Counted from the first letter of the stretch, positions 25,962 to 38,766 are shown. The stretch: DNA of 64,000 bases from Sva-07 sp963728355 (GCA_963728355.1 CAVSJQ010000014.1:496001-560000), one strand, 5' to 3'. Made by a program: numbers and translations. The notes: generated by a model not told the origin, from the letters alone.

Positions 25962-26357
25962 GTGGACAGTTCTGCCGAGATCGTGCGCACCTACCTGTCG
26001 TCGTTCGCCACCGGTGACCCCGACGCGGTGGCGGTGTGCGTGACCAGCGACTTCGTCAACGAGCACCTCAGCGAACTCGGCTCCGGATGCGTGGGCCGCG
26101 ATGAGTACCGGCGACGCCTGCCCGTCTTCCTGTCGACGTTCGCCGGCGCCCGGTACTCGACCGTGACACTCGCCGAGATCGCCACGCCCGGCGCCGGCGA
26201 CGTCGTCGTGCGCTACCGGTTCGAGGCGTCCTACGACGGCACGCCGATCGACCTCCCCGGTGTGATGTGGTTCGACGTGCGCGATGGCCTCATCGCCCGG
26301 CGCACGGACCTGTGGGACTCGCTGACCTTCCTCCGCCAAACCGGCCAGACCCCTTGA
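25962..26357 (+). CDS. SnoaL-like (NTF2-fold) protein
   Basis: 131 residues: IVRTYLSSFATGDPDAVAVCVTSDFVNEHL (partly quoted: SSFATGDPDAVA) is the typical opening of SnoaL/ketosteroid-isomerase-like polyketide cyclase folds, followed by the beta sheet VRYRFEASYDGTPIDLPGVMWFDVRDGLI (partly quoted: GVMWFDVRDGLI). No catalytic residue can be assigned. The GTG at 25962 fits the TACCGT spacing. The promoter region is shared with the divergent beta-propeller-like gene. Confidence 0.8.
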   Translation: MDSSAEIVRTYLSSFATGDPDAVAVCVTSDFVNEHLSELGSGCVGRDEYRRRLPVFLSTFAGARYSTVTLAEIATPGAGDVVVRYRFEASYDGTPIDLPGVMWFDVRDGLIARRTDLWDSLTFLRQTGQTP

Positions 26358-26394
26358 CCGACGGCGCTCCCTCGCCACCATCCGGCCCAGGAGC

Positions 26395-26487
26395 AATGAG
26401 CGAAAGGCCCGGGCGGTTCGCTCACCAGTCGGCCCGACCCAGTCCGAGCGATGAGCCAAGCGCCCGCATCAGGGCAGTTCGCTCATC
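26395..26487. repeat. palindromic repeat family 1, pair at locus 1
   Basis: Two hairpins: 26395-26425 (TGAGCGAA at 26397-26404 pairing with TTCGCTCA at 26417-26424; loop shortened) and 26450-26487 (GATGAGC at 26450-26456 pairing with GCTCATC at 26481-26487), separated by 24 bp. They lie in the gap between the SnoaL-like gene and the DUF3179 gene, which converge. Related pairs occur at 35895-35993 and 46507-46613. Confidence 0.85.
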
Positions 26488-26512
26488 GGCGCATCGGTGA
26501 ACGACGCCACGG

Positions 26513-27958
26513 TCAGCGCTCCCAGAGTTCGGTGGCAGGGTGGAACTGGCTCCACGCGAACCAGAACGACTCGTGTGCGGCGAGCGGTTCACCGGTGGCC
26601 CTGTTGACGGCACGGAGCCCGCCACCGTCGTCGACGAGTTCCACCCCGGAGGCGATCACCGGGTCGCCGGCAACGAGCGCAGCGCGGGCGTCGTCGGCCG
26701 CGAACGCGACCGGCGTCCCGTCGGCGGTGATCACCCCCACGACGAGTTGTTGTTCGTCGAGACGGTCGTCGGCCGGGCCGATCGGGAAGATGGGACCGTC
26801 GTCGTCGCGACCCTGCAGCGGGTCGAGCGGATACGACCGCCCGATCCCTCCGTCCTCGGCGATGATCGTGGTGTCCGGGCGTGCGGCCTTCCACTCGCCC
26901 CACGTCGTGCGCAGCACCGTGGTGTCCTCGAGCACGATGTGACGGTCCTGGAGCGGGCCCGACACCGCTGCGCCGGTGAAGGTGTCGAACACCGACATCG
27001 TGCGCAGGTCGTACATCACCTTGTTCGAACGCGACAGCAGCCCGGTGGTTCGCACCACCGGGATCTCGTCGACGTCGCCGAGTTCCGCGGCGTCGGTGCG
27101 ATAGGCCTGAGCGGATCCGCAGAGCGTGCAGTAGGGAATGGCGAAACGCCTCCCACCGAGCGTGAGGTTGAACATCTCGTGGGTCTCGGCGATGTTCTTC
27201 GGGATCGCCAACGCCTCGCCGCCCTCGACGATCCCGAACACGATGGCGTCGTCGGGATACCAGTCACCGCCGTCGGCGTCGGTGACTGCGGGATCGTCGA
27301 GCGCCGGGATGCACCCGCGCCTGCAGGCGCCGGTGTCGCCGAGTTCGCGGTCGTCGATCAGCACCCCTCCCCAGCTGAGCAGGCGCCAGTCGATCTCGGC
27401 GTCGGCGTCGGCGAAGAACGGTTCCCAGCGCGGCTCGACGAGCAGGAAGAGTTCGGCCTTGTCGGTGCGGTACTTCGGGTAGGCGGGCGTGTCCCAGGCG
27501 ATCAGGTGGTTGGTGGCGCTCAGCCAGACACTGCGTTCGCTGTCCGGGTCCTCGGCGAGCGAGACGCCGGTCAGGGTTTCGAACGCATCGACGAGTTCCG
27601 TGCCGGACCCGCCAGGTCCGAAGAACCGCATGAGGTCGGCGACGTACCAGGCGTGGCGGACATCACCGTGGTCGACGAGAGCCTGCAGTGCCGACTCGTC
27701 GATCGCATTCATCGGGAGCTGGAATTGGATGGCGGACATCGCCGCACGGACCTCCGGGGCGTCGGCGATGTCGGCCGTGGGCGCATCCGGTGCGGGCGGG
27801 TACCGGAAGACGGGGCCCCGTTGGCTGGTGCTGGCGACAGAGTCGGCGCCAGCATCGGCATCGGACCCACCGGTGCTCGCGGCGCACGCCGAAATCGCGA
27901 CCATCGCGACCATCGGCACGATCGCCGATCGGAAGCGGACCCGGCGCGTCGTGGACAT
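26513..27958 (-). CDS. DUF3179 domain lipoprotein
   Basis: 481 residues. The N-terminus has a lipoprotein signal: RRVRFRS, a hydrophobic stretch and lipobox ISAC, so the protein is probably anchored outside the cytoplasmic membrane. The C-terminal ~300 residues are DUF3179: PYCTLCGSAQAY, SNKVMYDLRTMSVFDTFTG (partly quoted: YDLRTMSVFD), HESFWFAWSQFHP. A Cys pair in CRRGC may be oxidised. The biochemical role of DUF3179 is unknown. Start ATG 27958 is preferred to one 42 bp upstream because TACGCT ends 6 nt before it and the signal peptide begins directly. Confidence 0.9.
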   Translation of the reverse strand: MSTTRRVRFRSAIVPMVAMVAISACAASTGGSDADAGADSVASTSQRGPVFRYPPAPDAPTADIADAPEVRAAMSAIQFQLPMNAIDESALQALVDHGDVRHAWYVADLMRFFGPGGSGTELVDAFETLTGVSLAEDPDSERSVWLSATNHLIAWDTPAYPKYRTDKAELFLLVEPRWEPFFADADAEIDWRLLSWGGVLIDDRELGDTGACRRGCIPALDDPAVTDADGGDWYPDDAIVFGIVEGGEALAIPKNIAETHEMFNLTLGGRRFAIPYCTLCGSAQAYRTDAAELGDVDEIPVVRTTGLLSRSNKVMYDLRTMSVFDTFTGAAVSGPLQDRHIVLEDTTVLRTTWGEWKAARPDTTIIAEDGGIGRSYPLDPLQGRDDDGPIFPIGPADDRLDEQQLVVGVITADGTPVAFAADDARAALVAGDPVIASGVELVDDGGGLRAVNRATGEPLAAHESFWFAWSQFHPATELWER

Positions 27959-27964
27959 GACGTG

Positions 27965-27970
27965 AGCGTA
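27965..27970 (-). promoter_or_regulatory. -10 hexamer TACGCT for the DUF3179 gene
   Basis: Six nt before the ATG at 27958. Confidence 0.55.
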
Positions 27971-28068
27971 CGAATCCGTGGATTGCCGGGTCCGAACCAC
28001 TGACGGAACATGGTCGAAACTCTGAGGACGGTGAGCGTGAGAGCGGCGGAATCGGGCATCCTGGCTCC

Positions 28069-28467
28069 ATGGCTGATCGAGAAATCCCCACCGACGACGA
28101 GTTGAAGCAGCGGCTCACGCCGCTGCAGTACGAGGTCACCCAGCGCGCCGGCACCGAGCGGGCGTTCAGCGGCGCGTACTGGGACCTCAAGGATCCGGGC
28201 ACCTATCACTGCGTCGTGTGCCACGAGCCGTTGTTCTCGTCGGAGACGAAGTACGACTCGGGTTCCGGTTGGCCGAGCTTCACCGAAGCGATCGATCCCG
28301 AGAAGGTGACCCTGCGAGAGGATCGTTCGCACGGCATGGTGCGCACCGAAGCGGTGTGCGCGACCTGCGGCGCCCACCTCGGCCACGTCTTCCCCGACGG
28401 CCCCGGCCCGACCGGCGCCCGGTTCTGCATGAACTCGGCCTCGCTCGACCTCGAACCCGCCGACTGA
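28069..28467 (+). CDS. msrB: peptide-methionine (R)-S-oxide reductase MsrB
   Basis: 132 residues, complete. Repairs R-methionine sulfoxide in proteins using thioredoxin. Structural zinc is bound by CVVCHEP and CATCGAHLGHVF, and the catalytic Cys lies in GARFCMNSASL. The signature YDSGSGWPSFTEA is present. CATCCT ends 6 nt before the ATG, and there is no Shine-Dalgarno. Family-3 repeat copy 1 begins 2 bp after the stop codon. Confidence 0.97.
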   Translation: MADREIPTDDELKQRLTPLQYEVTQRAGTERAFSGAYWDLKDPGTYHCVVCHEPLFSSETKYDSGSGWPSFTEAIDPEKVTLREDRSHGMVRTEAVCATCGAHLGHVFPDGPGPTGARFCMNSASLDLEPAD

Positions 28468-28468
28468 G

Positions 28469-28506
28469 CCAACGATCACACCGTGCCGGGCCAAACGTGA
28501 CAGTTC
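28469..28506. repeat. repeat family 3, copy 1
   Basis: 38 bp matching the reverse complement of 35172-35209 with two mismatches. The 27-bp core at 28476-28502 (starting TCACACCGTGCCGGGCC) is identical in all three copies in the window. It sits immediately after msrB. Confidence 0.85.
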
Positions 28507-28546
28507 GGCGCCTCGTTCGGGACCCGGTCCGCTGACGACCCGTCGG

Positions 28547-28552
28547 TAGGGT
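28547..28552 (+). promoter_or_regulatory. -10 hexamer TAGGGT for the MBL-fold gene
   Basis: Seven nt before the ATG at 28560. Confidence 0.55.
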
Positions 28553-28559
28553 CGAGAGC

Positions 28560-29465
28560 ATGACGATCGACTGGGGCACCGACGAACGACGACTGACCCC
28601 GTCGGTCAGCGTGCTGGTGGGTGACTCGAACGGCGCGTACCCGTCGGGCAACTCCGTCGTCGTCCGAGGTGCCGGCGAGGCAGTGCTGGTCGACCCGTCG
28701 GTCACCGTCGTCGCCCGGGGTGGCGCACCGGTGCGGGTCGATGCCGTGATCAACAGTCACTCGCACGAGGACCACATGGCCGGCAACGGCCTGTTCCCCG
28801 CCGCCCGTCTCCACATCCACCATGAGGACCTCCCCGGCGCACAGTCGATGGACGGCCTGATGGCCGTGTACGGCCTGACCGGCGAGGCGCGGGACGCCTT
28901 CGAGCAGGTGGTCCTCGACGAGTTCCACTACGCGCCGCGTCCGGACGCGCACGGCTTCTCCGACGGCCACGTCTTCGATCTCGGCGGCGGGGTCACGGTC
29001 GAAGCGGTGCACCTGCCCGGGCACACGAGGGGGCACAGCGGGTTCCGGATCGACGGCGTTTTCTTCCTCTCCGACATCGACCTGACCGGATTCGGGCCGT
29101 ACTACGGAGACGTGTGGAGCGACCTGGAGGACTTCGAGGCCAGCCTCGCCAAGGTGCGCGACGAGGACGCCGAGTTCTACGTGACGTTTCACCACAAGGG
29201 AGTGATCGAGGGGCGCGAGACGTTCGTCGAGATGGTCGATGCCTTCACCGCCGTGATCGGACGTCGTCACGATGCGATGCTCGAGTTCCTCTGCGAGCCG
29301 CACACGATCGACGAGATGCGAGGACGCCGCTTCATCTACCGACCGCACGTCGAGATGGCCTTCGTCGAATCTGTCGAACGACGCAGCGCAGAACTCCACG
29401 TGCAGCGCATGTTGCGCCGCGGCGAAGCCGTCGAGGTCTCCCCCGGCCGCTTCCAGACCACCTGA
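28560..29465 (+). CDS. MBL-fold metallo-hydrolase
   Basis: 301 residues. The zinc motif HSHEDH (about 64-69) is followed by HLPGHTRGHSGF (second His) and FLSDIDLTGFGPYYGD (bridging Asp), the metallo-beta-lactamase fold. A C-terminal helical extension (about 215-301), with RRHDAMLEFL and TIDEMRGRRFIYRPHVE, resembles the DUF/LACTB2-type tail of thioesterase-like or glyoxalase II-like members. The substrate is unknown. Confidence 0.9.
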   Translation: MTIDWGTDERRLTPSVSVLVGDSNGAYPSGNSVVVRGAGEAVLVDPSVTVVARGGAPVRVDAVINSHSHEDHMAGNGLFPAARLHIHHEDLPGAQSMDGLMAVYGLTGEARDAFEQVVLDEFHYAPRPDAHGFSDGHVFDLGGGVTVEAVHLPGHTRGHSGFRIDGVFFLSDIDLTGFGPYYGDVWSDLEDFEASLAKVRDEDAEFYVTFHHKGVIEGRETFVEMVDAFTAVIGRRHDAMLEFLCEPHTIDEMRGRRFIYRPHVEMAFVESVERRSAELHVQRMLRRGEAVEVSPGRFQTT

Positions 29466-29576
29466 GCCTGCCCCTCCTGTCATTCCTGTCCTTGCGGACC
29501 GACCGAACGCACGGGCTGGCGAGCGTCGTGATTCCCCGAGGGCTGTGCGGGCGGAACCGCGTGGCACGATTCGGGG

Positions 29577-30371
29577 ATGACGGATGCTCCCCAGTTCTCC
29601 ACGTTGCGTGTCGAGGTCGACGGGCCGATCGGCCGGCTGACGCTCACCCAGGCCGACAAGCTGAACCCGCTCGGCACGGTGCCGCTGCGCGAGATCGCCG
29701 AGGCCGCGCGGTGGTTCGACACCGCCTCGGCACACGTCGTGATCGTCACCGGCGAAGGCCGCGGGTTCTCGTCGGGCTTCGACCTGCGCGAGTTCGCCGG
29801 CGGCGATCGCGAGGGTCCCAACGCCGCGTCGAGCAGAGACCAGGCCGACCTCGGACGTCTGATGGCCGAGGCGATGGACCGCATGTCGGCGCTCACGATC
29901 GCGGCGATCAAGGGGCCGTGCGTCGGCGGTGGTGTCGTGCTCGCTGCTGTCTGCGACCTCCGGATCGCCGCCGACGACACGATGTTCTCGATTCCGGAAG
30001 TCGACCTCGGCATCCCGCTCGCCTGGGGAGGCATCCCGCGCCTCGTGCGCGAGATCGGACCGGCACTCACCCGCGAGCTGGTGCTCACCTGCCGCCCGTT
30101 CACGCCGGAGGAAGCGCTCCGGATCGGGTTCCTCAACCGGGTGGTCCCCCGCGCCGAACTCGAGTCAGCGGTCGAGGAGCTCGCCGAGCAGCTCGCGGCA
30201 AAGGCGCCGAGCGTCGTTCGAGCGACGAAGCGCCAGGTGAACGAGGCACTCGAGGACGTCGCATCCACGGCGGGGTCGTGGGCCGACGCCGACCAACTCG
30301 GCGCGGCGATGCGCGACCCCGAAGCGCGAGCCGCCGCCCGCTCCTACCTCGCTTTGCGCGCCGAGCGCTGA
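29577..30371 (+). CDS. enoyl-CoA hydratase/isomerase family protein
   Basis: 264 residues, crotonase fold: GRGFSSGFDLREFAGG (oxyanion hole 1), AAIKGPCVGGGVVLAAVCDLRIA (quoted in part: GPCVGGGVVLAA; oxyanion hole 2) and FSIPEVDLGIPLAWGGIPRL, where E in IPEVDLG is one of the two possible catalytic acids; the other position (Glu in hydratases) is not evident. It could be a hydratase, an isomerase or a hydrolase. It is not overlapped by neighbours; CACGAT ends 6 nt before the ATG. Confidence 0.9.
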   Translation: MTDAPQFSTLRVEVDGPIGRLTLTQADKLNPLGTVPLREIAEAARWFDTASAHVVIVTGEGRGFSSGFDLREFAGGDREGPNAASSRDQADLGRLMAEAMDRMSALTIAAIKGPCVGGGVVLAAVCDLRIAADDTMFSIPEVDLGIPLAWGGIPRLVREIGPALTRELVLTCRPFTPEEALRIGFLNRVVPRAELESAVEELAEQLAAKAPSVVRATKRQVNEALEDVASTAGSWADADQLGAAMRDPEARAAARSYLALRAER

Positions 30372-30373
30372 CC

Positions 30374-30430
30374 CGTTTGCGCCGCATTTCGGGTGGCCCG
30401 CCCCGCCAGGATCTGCACACGAACATGGAG
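30374..30430. repeat. possible repeat family 4, copy 1
   Basis: An ungapped eye alignment to 31877-31933 shows roughly two thirds identity over about 55 bp, starting CGTTTG and ending near GCACACGAAC. Both copies lie in the gaps either side of the M20 peptidase gene. Confidence 0.4.
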
Positions 30431-30454
30431 ACGGCTGAGCGGCCCGCCCCGGGC

Positions 30455-31843
30455 TCAACCGAGGAGGTCGGTGGCGAGGTGGTGCCACAGGCGTGTGGTG
30501 AGCGCCAGCGATTCGATGTCGATACGTTCGTCGTTGCCGTGGAACCGTGACCCGAACTCGCCGGCGTCGAGCGACGGGCTGAACAGGCCGGCGCCGTAGG
30601 CGACCGCCCCCATCTCGCGGTAGATCCGGGCGTCGGTGAACCCGACGATGAACTGCGGGCTCAGCCGAGCGGTCGGGAACGGCACGTTGACGGCGCGTTG
30701 CAGCGAGTCCCACAGCGGCGTGTCCGCGCGGCTGATCGACGCCGTGTCGTTCATCAGCGGCTCGACCTCCACCTGATCGACGAGATCGCCGAGAGCTGCT
30801 CGCAGGTGCTCGGCCACCTCGTCCGGACCTTCTCCCGGCATCGTGCGCACGTCGACGTCGATCACGACAACGTCGGGGATCGTGTTGACCTTCATCCGCC
30901 CGCCACCCGACTCGCTGCCGTCGATCAGGTTGGGTGAGAGGGTCGTGTGGGTGCAGGCGTGGAAGTGCGACGCCAGCGCAGCGCTCGGGAACGTGTCGAG
31001 CCACTCGTCGATGCGGGCCGGGTCGAGCAGGTCGGCCTTCATCTCGTCGGGCAGCCCGAGTGACTCCACGCGACCGGCCCACAACTCGTGGAACCGCGGC
31101 GCCGGGCGGTACTCGTGCAAACGCTGGACGACTGCGGCCGCCTTGACGAGGGCGTTGTCACGGCGGAACGGCGCCGACCCGTGGCCGGGCGTGCCCCGCA
31201 CCCGCAACCGACGCCACGCCACACCCTTCTCGGCGATGTTGATACCGATCGCCGGCGCCTCCTCCGGCCCGGAGTGCAGGCCGCCGTTCTCGGTGACGAC
31301 GTAGTCGGCGCGGATCGCATCGGGATGGTGCTGCGCCATCCACCGCGCCCCGTAGGCGCTCCCCGCCTCCTCGTCGGCGACGCCGAAGTAGACCAGGTCG
31401 CCGGTCGGGCGGAATCCGCTCGTCGCGAGATGCCGGAACGCGACCGCCATCGACGCCGTGAGATTGAGCATGTCGACCGCGCCCCTGCCCCACACTTCGG
31501 GACCGTTGCCACGGTCGATGATCTCGCCGCCGTACGGATCCTCGTGCCAGCCCGACTCGTTGACCGGCACGACGTCGGTGTGGCCCATCAGGCAGAGGCT
31601 CGGCGCATCGGGGTCGGTGCCGGGGATGCGGGCGACAATCGAGGTCCGCCCTGGCGCCGCATCGAAGCGCTCGACGTCGACGCCGGCACCTTCGATCACC
31701 TGTTGGAGCACGTCGGCGTTGCGGATCTCTCCACCCGATTCGGCCGTGCCGTCGTTGACGCATCGGTTGCGGATCAGGGTCTGCAACAGCTCGACCGTTT
31801 CGTTGGTGAGCCGGTCGAGCTGGCGATCGTCGAGTGTCGTCAC
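30455..31843 (-). CDS. M20 family metallopeptidase/amidohydrolase
   Basis: 462 residues. Two-zinc exopeptidase fold: CLMGHTDVVPV (zinc His-x-Asp), WGRGAVDML (bridging Asp), VADEEAGSAYGARWM (catalytic EE), and the C-terminal His in GFTDARIYREMG...FHGND. The dimerisation or lid domain lies between about 200 and 340, with GTPGHGSAP. It resembles ArgE/DapE/carboxypeptidase-like proteins annotated as M20/M25/M40. The substrate is unknown. GTG 31843 is chosen because GAAGCT ends 6 nt before it; the upstream ATG adds ten unrelated residues. Confidence 0.92.
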   Translation of the reverse strand: MTTLDDRQLDRLTNETVELLQTLIRNRCVNDGTAESGGEIRNADVLQQVIEGAGVDVERFDAAPGRTSIVARIPGTDPDAPSLCLMGHTDVVPVNESGWHEDPYGGEIIDRGNGPEVWGRGAVDMLNLTASMAVAFRHLATSGFRPTGDLVYFGVADEEAGSAYGARWMAQHHPDAIRADYVVTENGGLHSGPEEAPAIGINIAEKGVAWRRLRVRGTPGHGSAPFRRDNALVKAAAVVQRLHEYRPAPRFHELWAGRVESLGLPDEMKADLLDPARIDEWLDTFPSAALASHFHACTHTTLSPNLIDGSESGGGRMKVNTIPDVVVIDVDVRTMPGEGPDEVAEHLRAALGDLVDQVEVEPLMNDTASISRADTPLWDSLQRAVNVPFPTARLSPQFIVGFTDARIYREMGAVAYGAGLFSPSLDAGEFGSRFHGNDERIDIESLALTTRLWHHLATDLLG

Positions 31844-31876
31844 CGCGCCAGCTTCCCACGCGCCGCACTCCACTCA

Positions 31877-31933
31877 CGTTTGTGTCGGGTTTCCGGTGAG
31901 GCGGCCCACCCAGAATTGCACGCAAACGTGAAT
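31877..31933. repeat. possible repeat family 4, copy 2 (imperfect inverted repeat)
   Basis: Ends pair imperfectly (CACGTTTGTG near 31877 against CACGCAAACGTG near 31920), in the gap between the M20 gene start and the hrpA stop. Similar overall to 30374-30430. Confidence 0.45.
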
Positions 31934-31938
31934 GCGTG

Positions 31939-35787
<3,849 letters not shown>

Positions 35788-35853
35788 GGCAGTCGGCCGT
35801 CCAGCCTCGCAGCCCGCAACCGATCCGACACCGGCAGTTCCGTCGGACGACGG

Positions 35854-35880
35854 TCACACCGTGCCGGGCCAAACGTGACA
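35854..35880. repeat. repeat family 3, copy 3
   Basis: 27-bp core identical to the other two copies, in the gap between divergent hrpA and the DHA2 transporter, 15 bp before the paired hairpins of family 1. Confidence 0.85.
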
Positions 35881-35894
35881 CTTCCGTCCCAGCT

Positions 35895-35993
35895 GATGAG
35901 CGAACCGCCCAGATGCGGGCGCGTCGCTCATCGCAACGCCACGAACCCTCCCTTCGATGAGCGAACCGCCCGAACCCCGGCGGTTCGCTCATC
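35895..35993. repeat. palindromic repeat family 1, pair at locus 2
   Basis: Two 38-bp hairpins, 35895-35932 and 35956-35993, 23 bp apart. The second has a perfect 15-bp stem (GATGAGCGAACCGCC with GGCGGTTCGCTCATC). They lie in the space between divergent hrpA and the DHA2 gene. Confidence 0.9.
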
Positions 35994-36024
35994 GCTCGGG
36001 TCGGGCCGGTCGGACCGTGCGGCG

Positions 36025-36030
36025 TAGCGT
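36025..36030 (+). promoter_or_regulatory. -10 hexamer TAGCGT for the DHA2 transporter gene
   Basis: Nine nt before the ATG at 36040, 31 bp downstream of the family-1 hairpins, which would overlap the -35 region. Confidence 0.45.
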
Positions 36031-36039
36031 CGAGGGACG

Positions 36040-37470
36040 ATGACGTATCCGTCGAAGGTGATGACCGTCTACATCATGGGGCTCTTCATGACGATCATCG
36101 ACGGCACGATGGTCAACGTCGCGCTGCCGCGGATGGCGCAGGATTTCGACGTCGCGACCACCGAGATCGAATGGATCGCGGTCGGCTACCTGCTGACCTA
36201 CGCCGCCGTGATTCCCGCCGCCGGCTGGCTCGGCGACCGGTTCGGCACCAAGCGCGTGTTCATCGGCGCCTTGATCGTGTTCGTCGCCGCTTCGCTGCTG
36301 TGCGGCCTGTCCCAGACACTCGACCAACTGGTCGCCTTCCGGCTCCTGCAGGGCATCGGCGCCGGCCTCGTCACCCCGGTCGGCGCAGCGATGCTCTACC
36401 GGGCGTTCCCGATGGAGGAGCGCGCCAAGGCCGCGATCGGAGTGTTGAGCGTGGCCGTGATCGCACCGGCGATCGGGCCGATGCTCGGCGGGATCCTGGT
36501 GGACGCGGTGTCGTGGCACTGGATCTTCCTGATCAACGGCCCGATCGGTGCCGTCGCGATCCTCCTGTCCACGATCTGGCTCGGCGAGACGAAGCACGAG
36601 GCGCCGGGAGCCTTCGACGCCGCCGGCTTCGTGCTGTCGGGAATGGCGGTCGGCATCTTCCTCTACACGCTGTCGATCGGCCCCGAGCGCGGCTGGTTCT
36701 CCCCGTACACGTTGGGATTCGCCACGGTCGGCATCGCGGCGGCGGTCGCACTGATCGTGATCGAACTCCGGATCCCCGAGCCGATCCTGACGCTGCGGCT
36801 CTTCCGGGACCGGCTCTTCCGGACGATCAACCTCTCCGCCGCCCTCGTCTACGCCGGATTCTTCGGGATGATCTTCGTGCTGCCCCTCTACCTGCAGAGC
36901 CTGCGGGGGTACAGCGCCTTCGAGAGCGGACTCGCCCAGTCGCCGCAGGCGTTCGGTGTCTTCCTCGTGTCGAACCTGATCGGCAAGCGGCTGTACCGGG
37001 TGGTCGGACCACGTCGCCTGATGGTCGTCGGCACGGCGGCGACGGCGGCGGCGACCTGTCTGTTCGCCACCGCCGACCTGACGACGCCGCTGTCGACGAT
37101 CGCCGCCTTCGCGTTCATCCGCGGGCTGTCGGTCGGCATGGTGTTCGTGTCGATCCAGACCGCCGCCTACGCGACGACGTCGATGGCCGACACCGGGCGG
37201 GCGACCAGCCTGTTCAACACGCAACGCCAGGTGTCGTACGCCGCCGGCGTGGCGCTGGCGGCGACGGTGATCGCCGCGGTGCTCGGCGACGCCGGCGATG
37301 CCGCCCCGGCCGTCGATCGACTCGACGCCTACCAGGCAGGATTCCTGTCGGTGGGGCTCCTGATGGTTCCTGCGGTGTTCGTGTCGTGGTTCATCGACGA
37401 CGACGACGTCGCAGCCACCCGGGGCCTTCCGGTTCCCGGCACCGCGACGACACACCCGGCCCGGGCCTGA
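36040..37470 (+). CDS. DHA2-family (EmrB/QacA-like) MFS efflux transporter
   Basis: 476 residues with about 14 hydrophobic helices. Helix 1 carries the DHA2 motif D1 (MTIIDGTMVNVALP); motif A is GWLGDRFGTKRVF, and motif C in helix 5 is APAIGPMLGGILVD. The family exports drugs and hydrophobic compounds against protons. There is no adjacent TetR or MarR regulator, but the promoter region contains hairpin repeats. Confidence 0.93.
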   Translation: MTYPSKVMTVYIMGLFMTIIDGTMVNVALPRMAQDFDVATTEIEWIAVGYLLTYAAVIPAAGWLGDRFGTKRVFIGALIVFVAASLLCGLSQTLDQLVAFRLLQGIGAGLVTPVGAAMLYRAFPMEERAKAAIGVLSVAVIAPAIGPMLGGILVDAVSWHWIFLINGPIGAVAILLSTIWLGETKHEAPGAFDAAGFVLSGMAVGIFLYTLSIGPERGWFSPYTLGFATVGIAAAVALIVIELRIPEPILTLRLFRDRLFRTINLSAALVYAGFFGMIFVLPLYLQSLRGYSAFESGLAQSPQAFGVFLVSNLIGKRLYRVVGPRRLMVVGTAATAAATCLFATADLTTPLSTIAAFAFIRGLSVGMVFVSIQTAAYATTSMADTGRATSLFNTQRQVSYAAGVALAATVIAAVLGDAGDAAPAVDRLDAYQAGFLSVGLLMVPAVFVSWFIDDDDVAATRGLPVPGTATTHPARA

Positions 37471-37483
37471 TCTCCCGACACCC

Positions 37484-37542
37484 CCATCGATCAGAGCGCG
37501 ACGAGTTCCGCAAACCGGCACTGTCCGCGCACTGATCGTTGG
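37484..37542. repeat. repeat family 2 (59-bp element), copy 1
   Basis: 59 bp bounded by CCATCGATCAG and CTGATCGTTGG (inverted ends), with an inner GCGCGA/CGCGC pairing and centre TTCCGCAAACCGGCA. It sits between the convergent DHA2 and beta-lactamase-like genes. Same length and ends as 62244-62302 and 63258-63316. Confidence 0.88.
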
Positions 37543-37557
37543 ATCGTGCGTGCCGGG

Positions 37558-38766
37558 TCAGGCGGCGCTGCGACGTTTGGCTGCCCGGACGGCGGCTCCG
37601 CCGATGCGGAGCATCTTGGTGTCGCCGAACGGTGTGCCGCCGACCTGGTTGAGGATCATCGCCACGGCAAGCCCCGACTCAGGGTCGCCCCATGCGCCCG
37701 ACCCGCCGAAACCGAAATGGCCGAACGCCTTCGGCAGCACGCCCGACGTGGTCCCGGCGAGGTGGTAACCGAGACGCCAGTGCATGTTGATCATCACCGC
37801 AGCATCGCGGCCGACCTTGCCGCGGCCGGGGCCCGGGCCGGTGCCGGCTGCACCCAACGTCGGTTGCTCACGGGTCGCCTCGCGCAACGTGTTCGCCGAC
37901 AGCAACGGCGGGCCGTCGAAGGCGTCCGGGGTGGCCAGCGCGGCGTACATCCGGGCGAGCGAGCGAGCGGTGAACACTCCGTTGGCGGCCGGGATTTCGG
38001 CATCGTGGATGTGTTCGGTCTGGCCGACGTCGAGGATGTCGTCGACCACCAGGGCCGAGTACAAGGGCGCATAGCGGTCGAACCGCGACAGCCGTTGCAG
38101 CAGGCGCAGCAGCCGCGCCGACGCCTTGGGGTCGACCAGCAGTGTGGCGATGCGGCCCCGCACCTCGGGCGGAGCGCCGATGTACATCTGGCCGCCGAGA
38201 TCCAGCGGCGCGGCGATCTCGCGCTGGAGCGCCTCGTTGACCGTGAGGCCGGTGACTCGCCGGATCAGTTCGCCGACGAGCCAGCCGTAGGTGAGGGCGT
38301 GATACCCGGAACGGGTGCCGACCTCCCACGCCGGGTGGGCGCCGGCCAGCAACGACGTCATTCGATCCCAGTCGAGCAACGTCTCGGTGGACTCGGCGAG
38401 GACTCGTACGTCGTGCAATGCCGCCTGGTGGGTGAGCAGATGTCGCAGCGTGATCGTGCCCTTGCCGGCGGCGGCGAACTCGGGCCAGTACGCCGCGACG
38501 GGCGTGTCGTAGTCGAGCAGGCCCTGGTCGACGAGACGGTGCACGATCGTCGCCACGACACCCTTGGTGGTCGAGAAGCTCATCGACATCGTCTCGCGGC
38601 CCCACGGGGTACCGTCGGCGTCACGGACCCCGGTCCAGGCGTCGACGACGAGTTCACCGTGGTGGTAGACCGCCACCGCCATGCCGCCCTCGGCGGAGCG
38701 CTTCGACATCAACGTCTGGACCTTCTCGGTCACCGGGGCGAAATCGGGGTGGACGAAACCTTCCAT
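37558..38766 (-). CDS. beta-lactamase family serine hydrolase
   Basis: 402 residues. The SxxK nucleophile motif is STTK (65-68) in MSFSTTKGV, and the Tyr-x-Asn equivalent is GYHALTYGW. The fold is that of class C beta-lactamases, DD-peptidases and EstB-type esterases (LLTHQAALHD is family-typical). There is no signal peptide, so it probably acts in the cytoplasm as an esterase rather than a resistance enzyme. The start has TAGGAA 6 nt upstream, and AAGAAGGG could instead be a ribosome site. Confidence 0.9.
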   Translation of the reverse strand: MEGFVHPDFAPVTEKVQTLMSKRSAEGGMAVAVYHHGELVVDAWTGVRDADGTPWGRETMSMSFSTTKGVVATIVHRLVDQGLLDYDTPVAAYWPEFAAAGKGTITLRHLLTHQAALHDVRVLAESTETLLDWDRMTSLLAGAHPAWEVGTRSGYHALTYGWLVGELIRRVTGLTVNEALQREIAAPLDLGGQMYIGAPPEVRGRIATLLVDPKASARLLRLLQRLSRFDRYAPLYSALVVDDILDVGQTEHIHDAEIPAANGVFTARSLARMYAALATPDAFDGPPLLSANTLREATREQPTLGAAGTGPGPGRGKVGRDAAVMINMHWRLGYHLAGTTSGVLPKAFGHFGFGGSGAWGDPESGLAVAMILNQVGGTPFGDTKMLRIGGAAVRAAKRRSAA

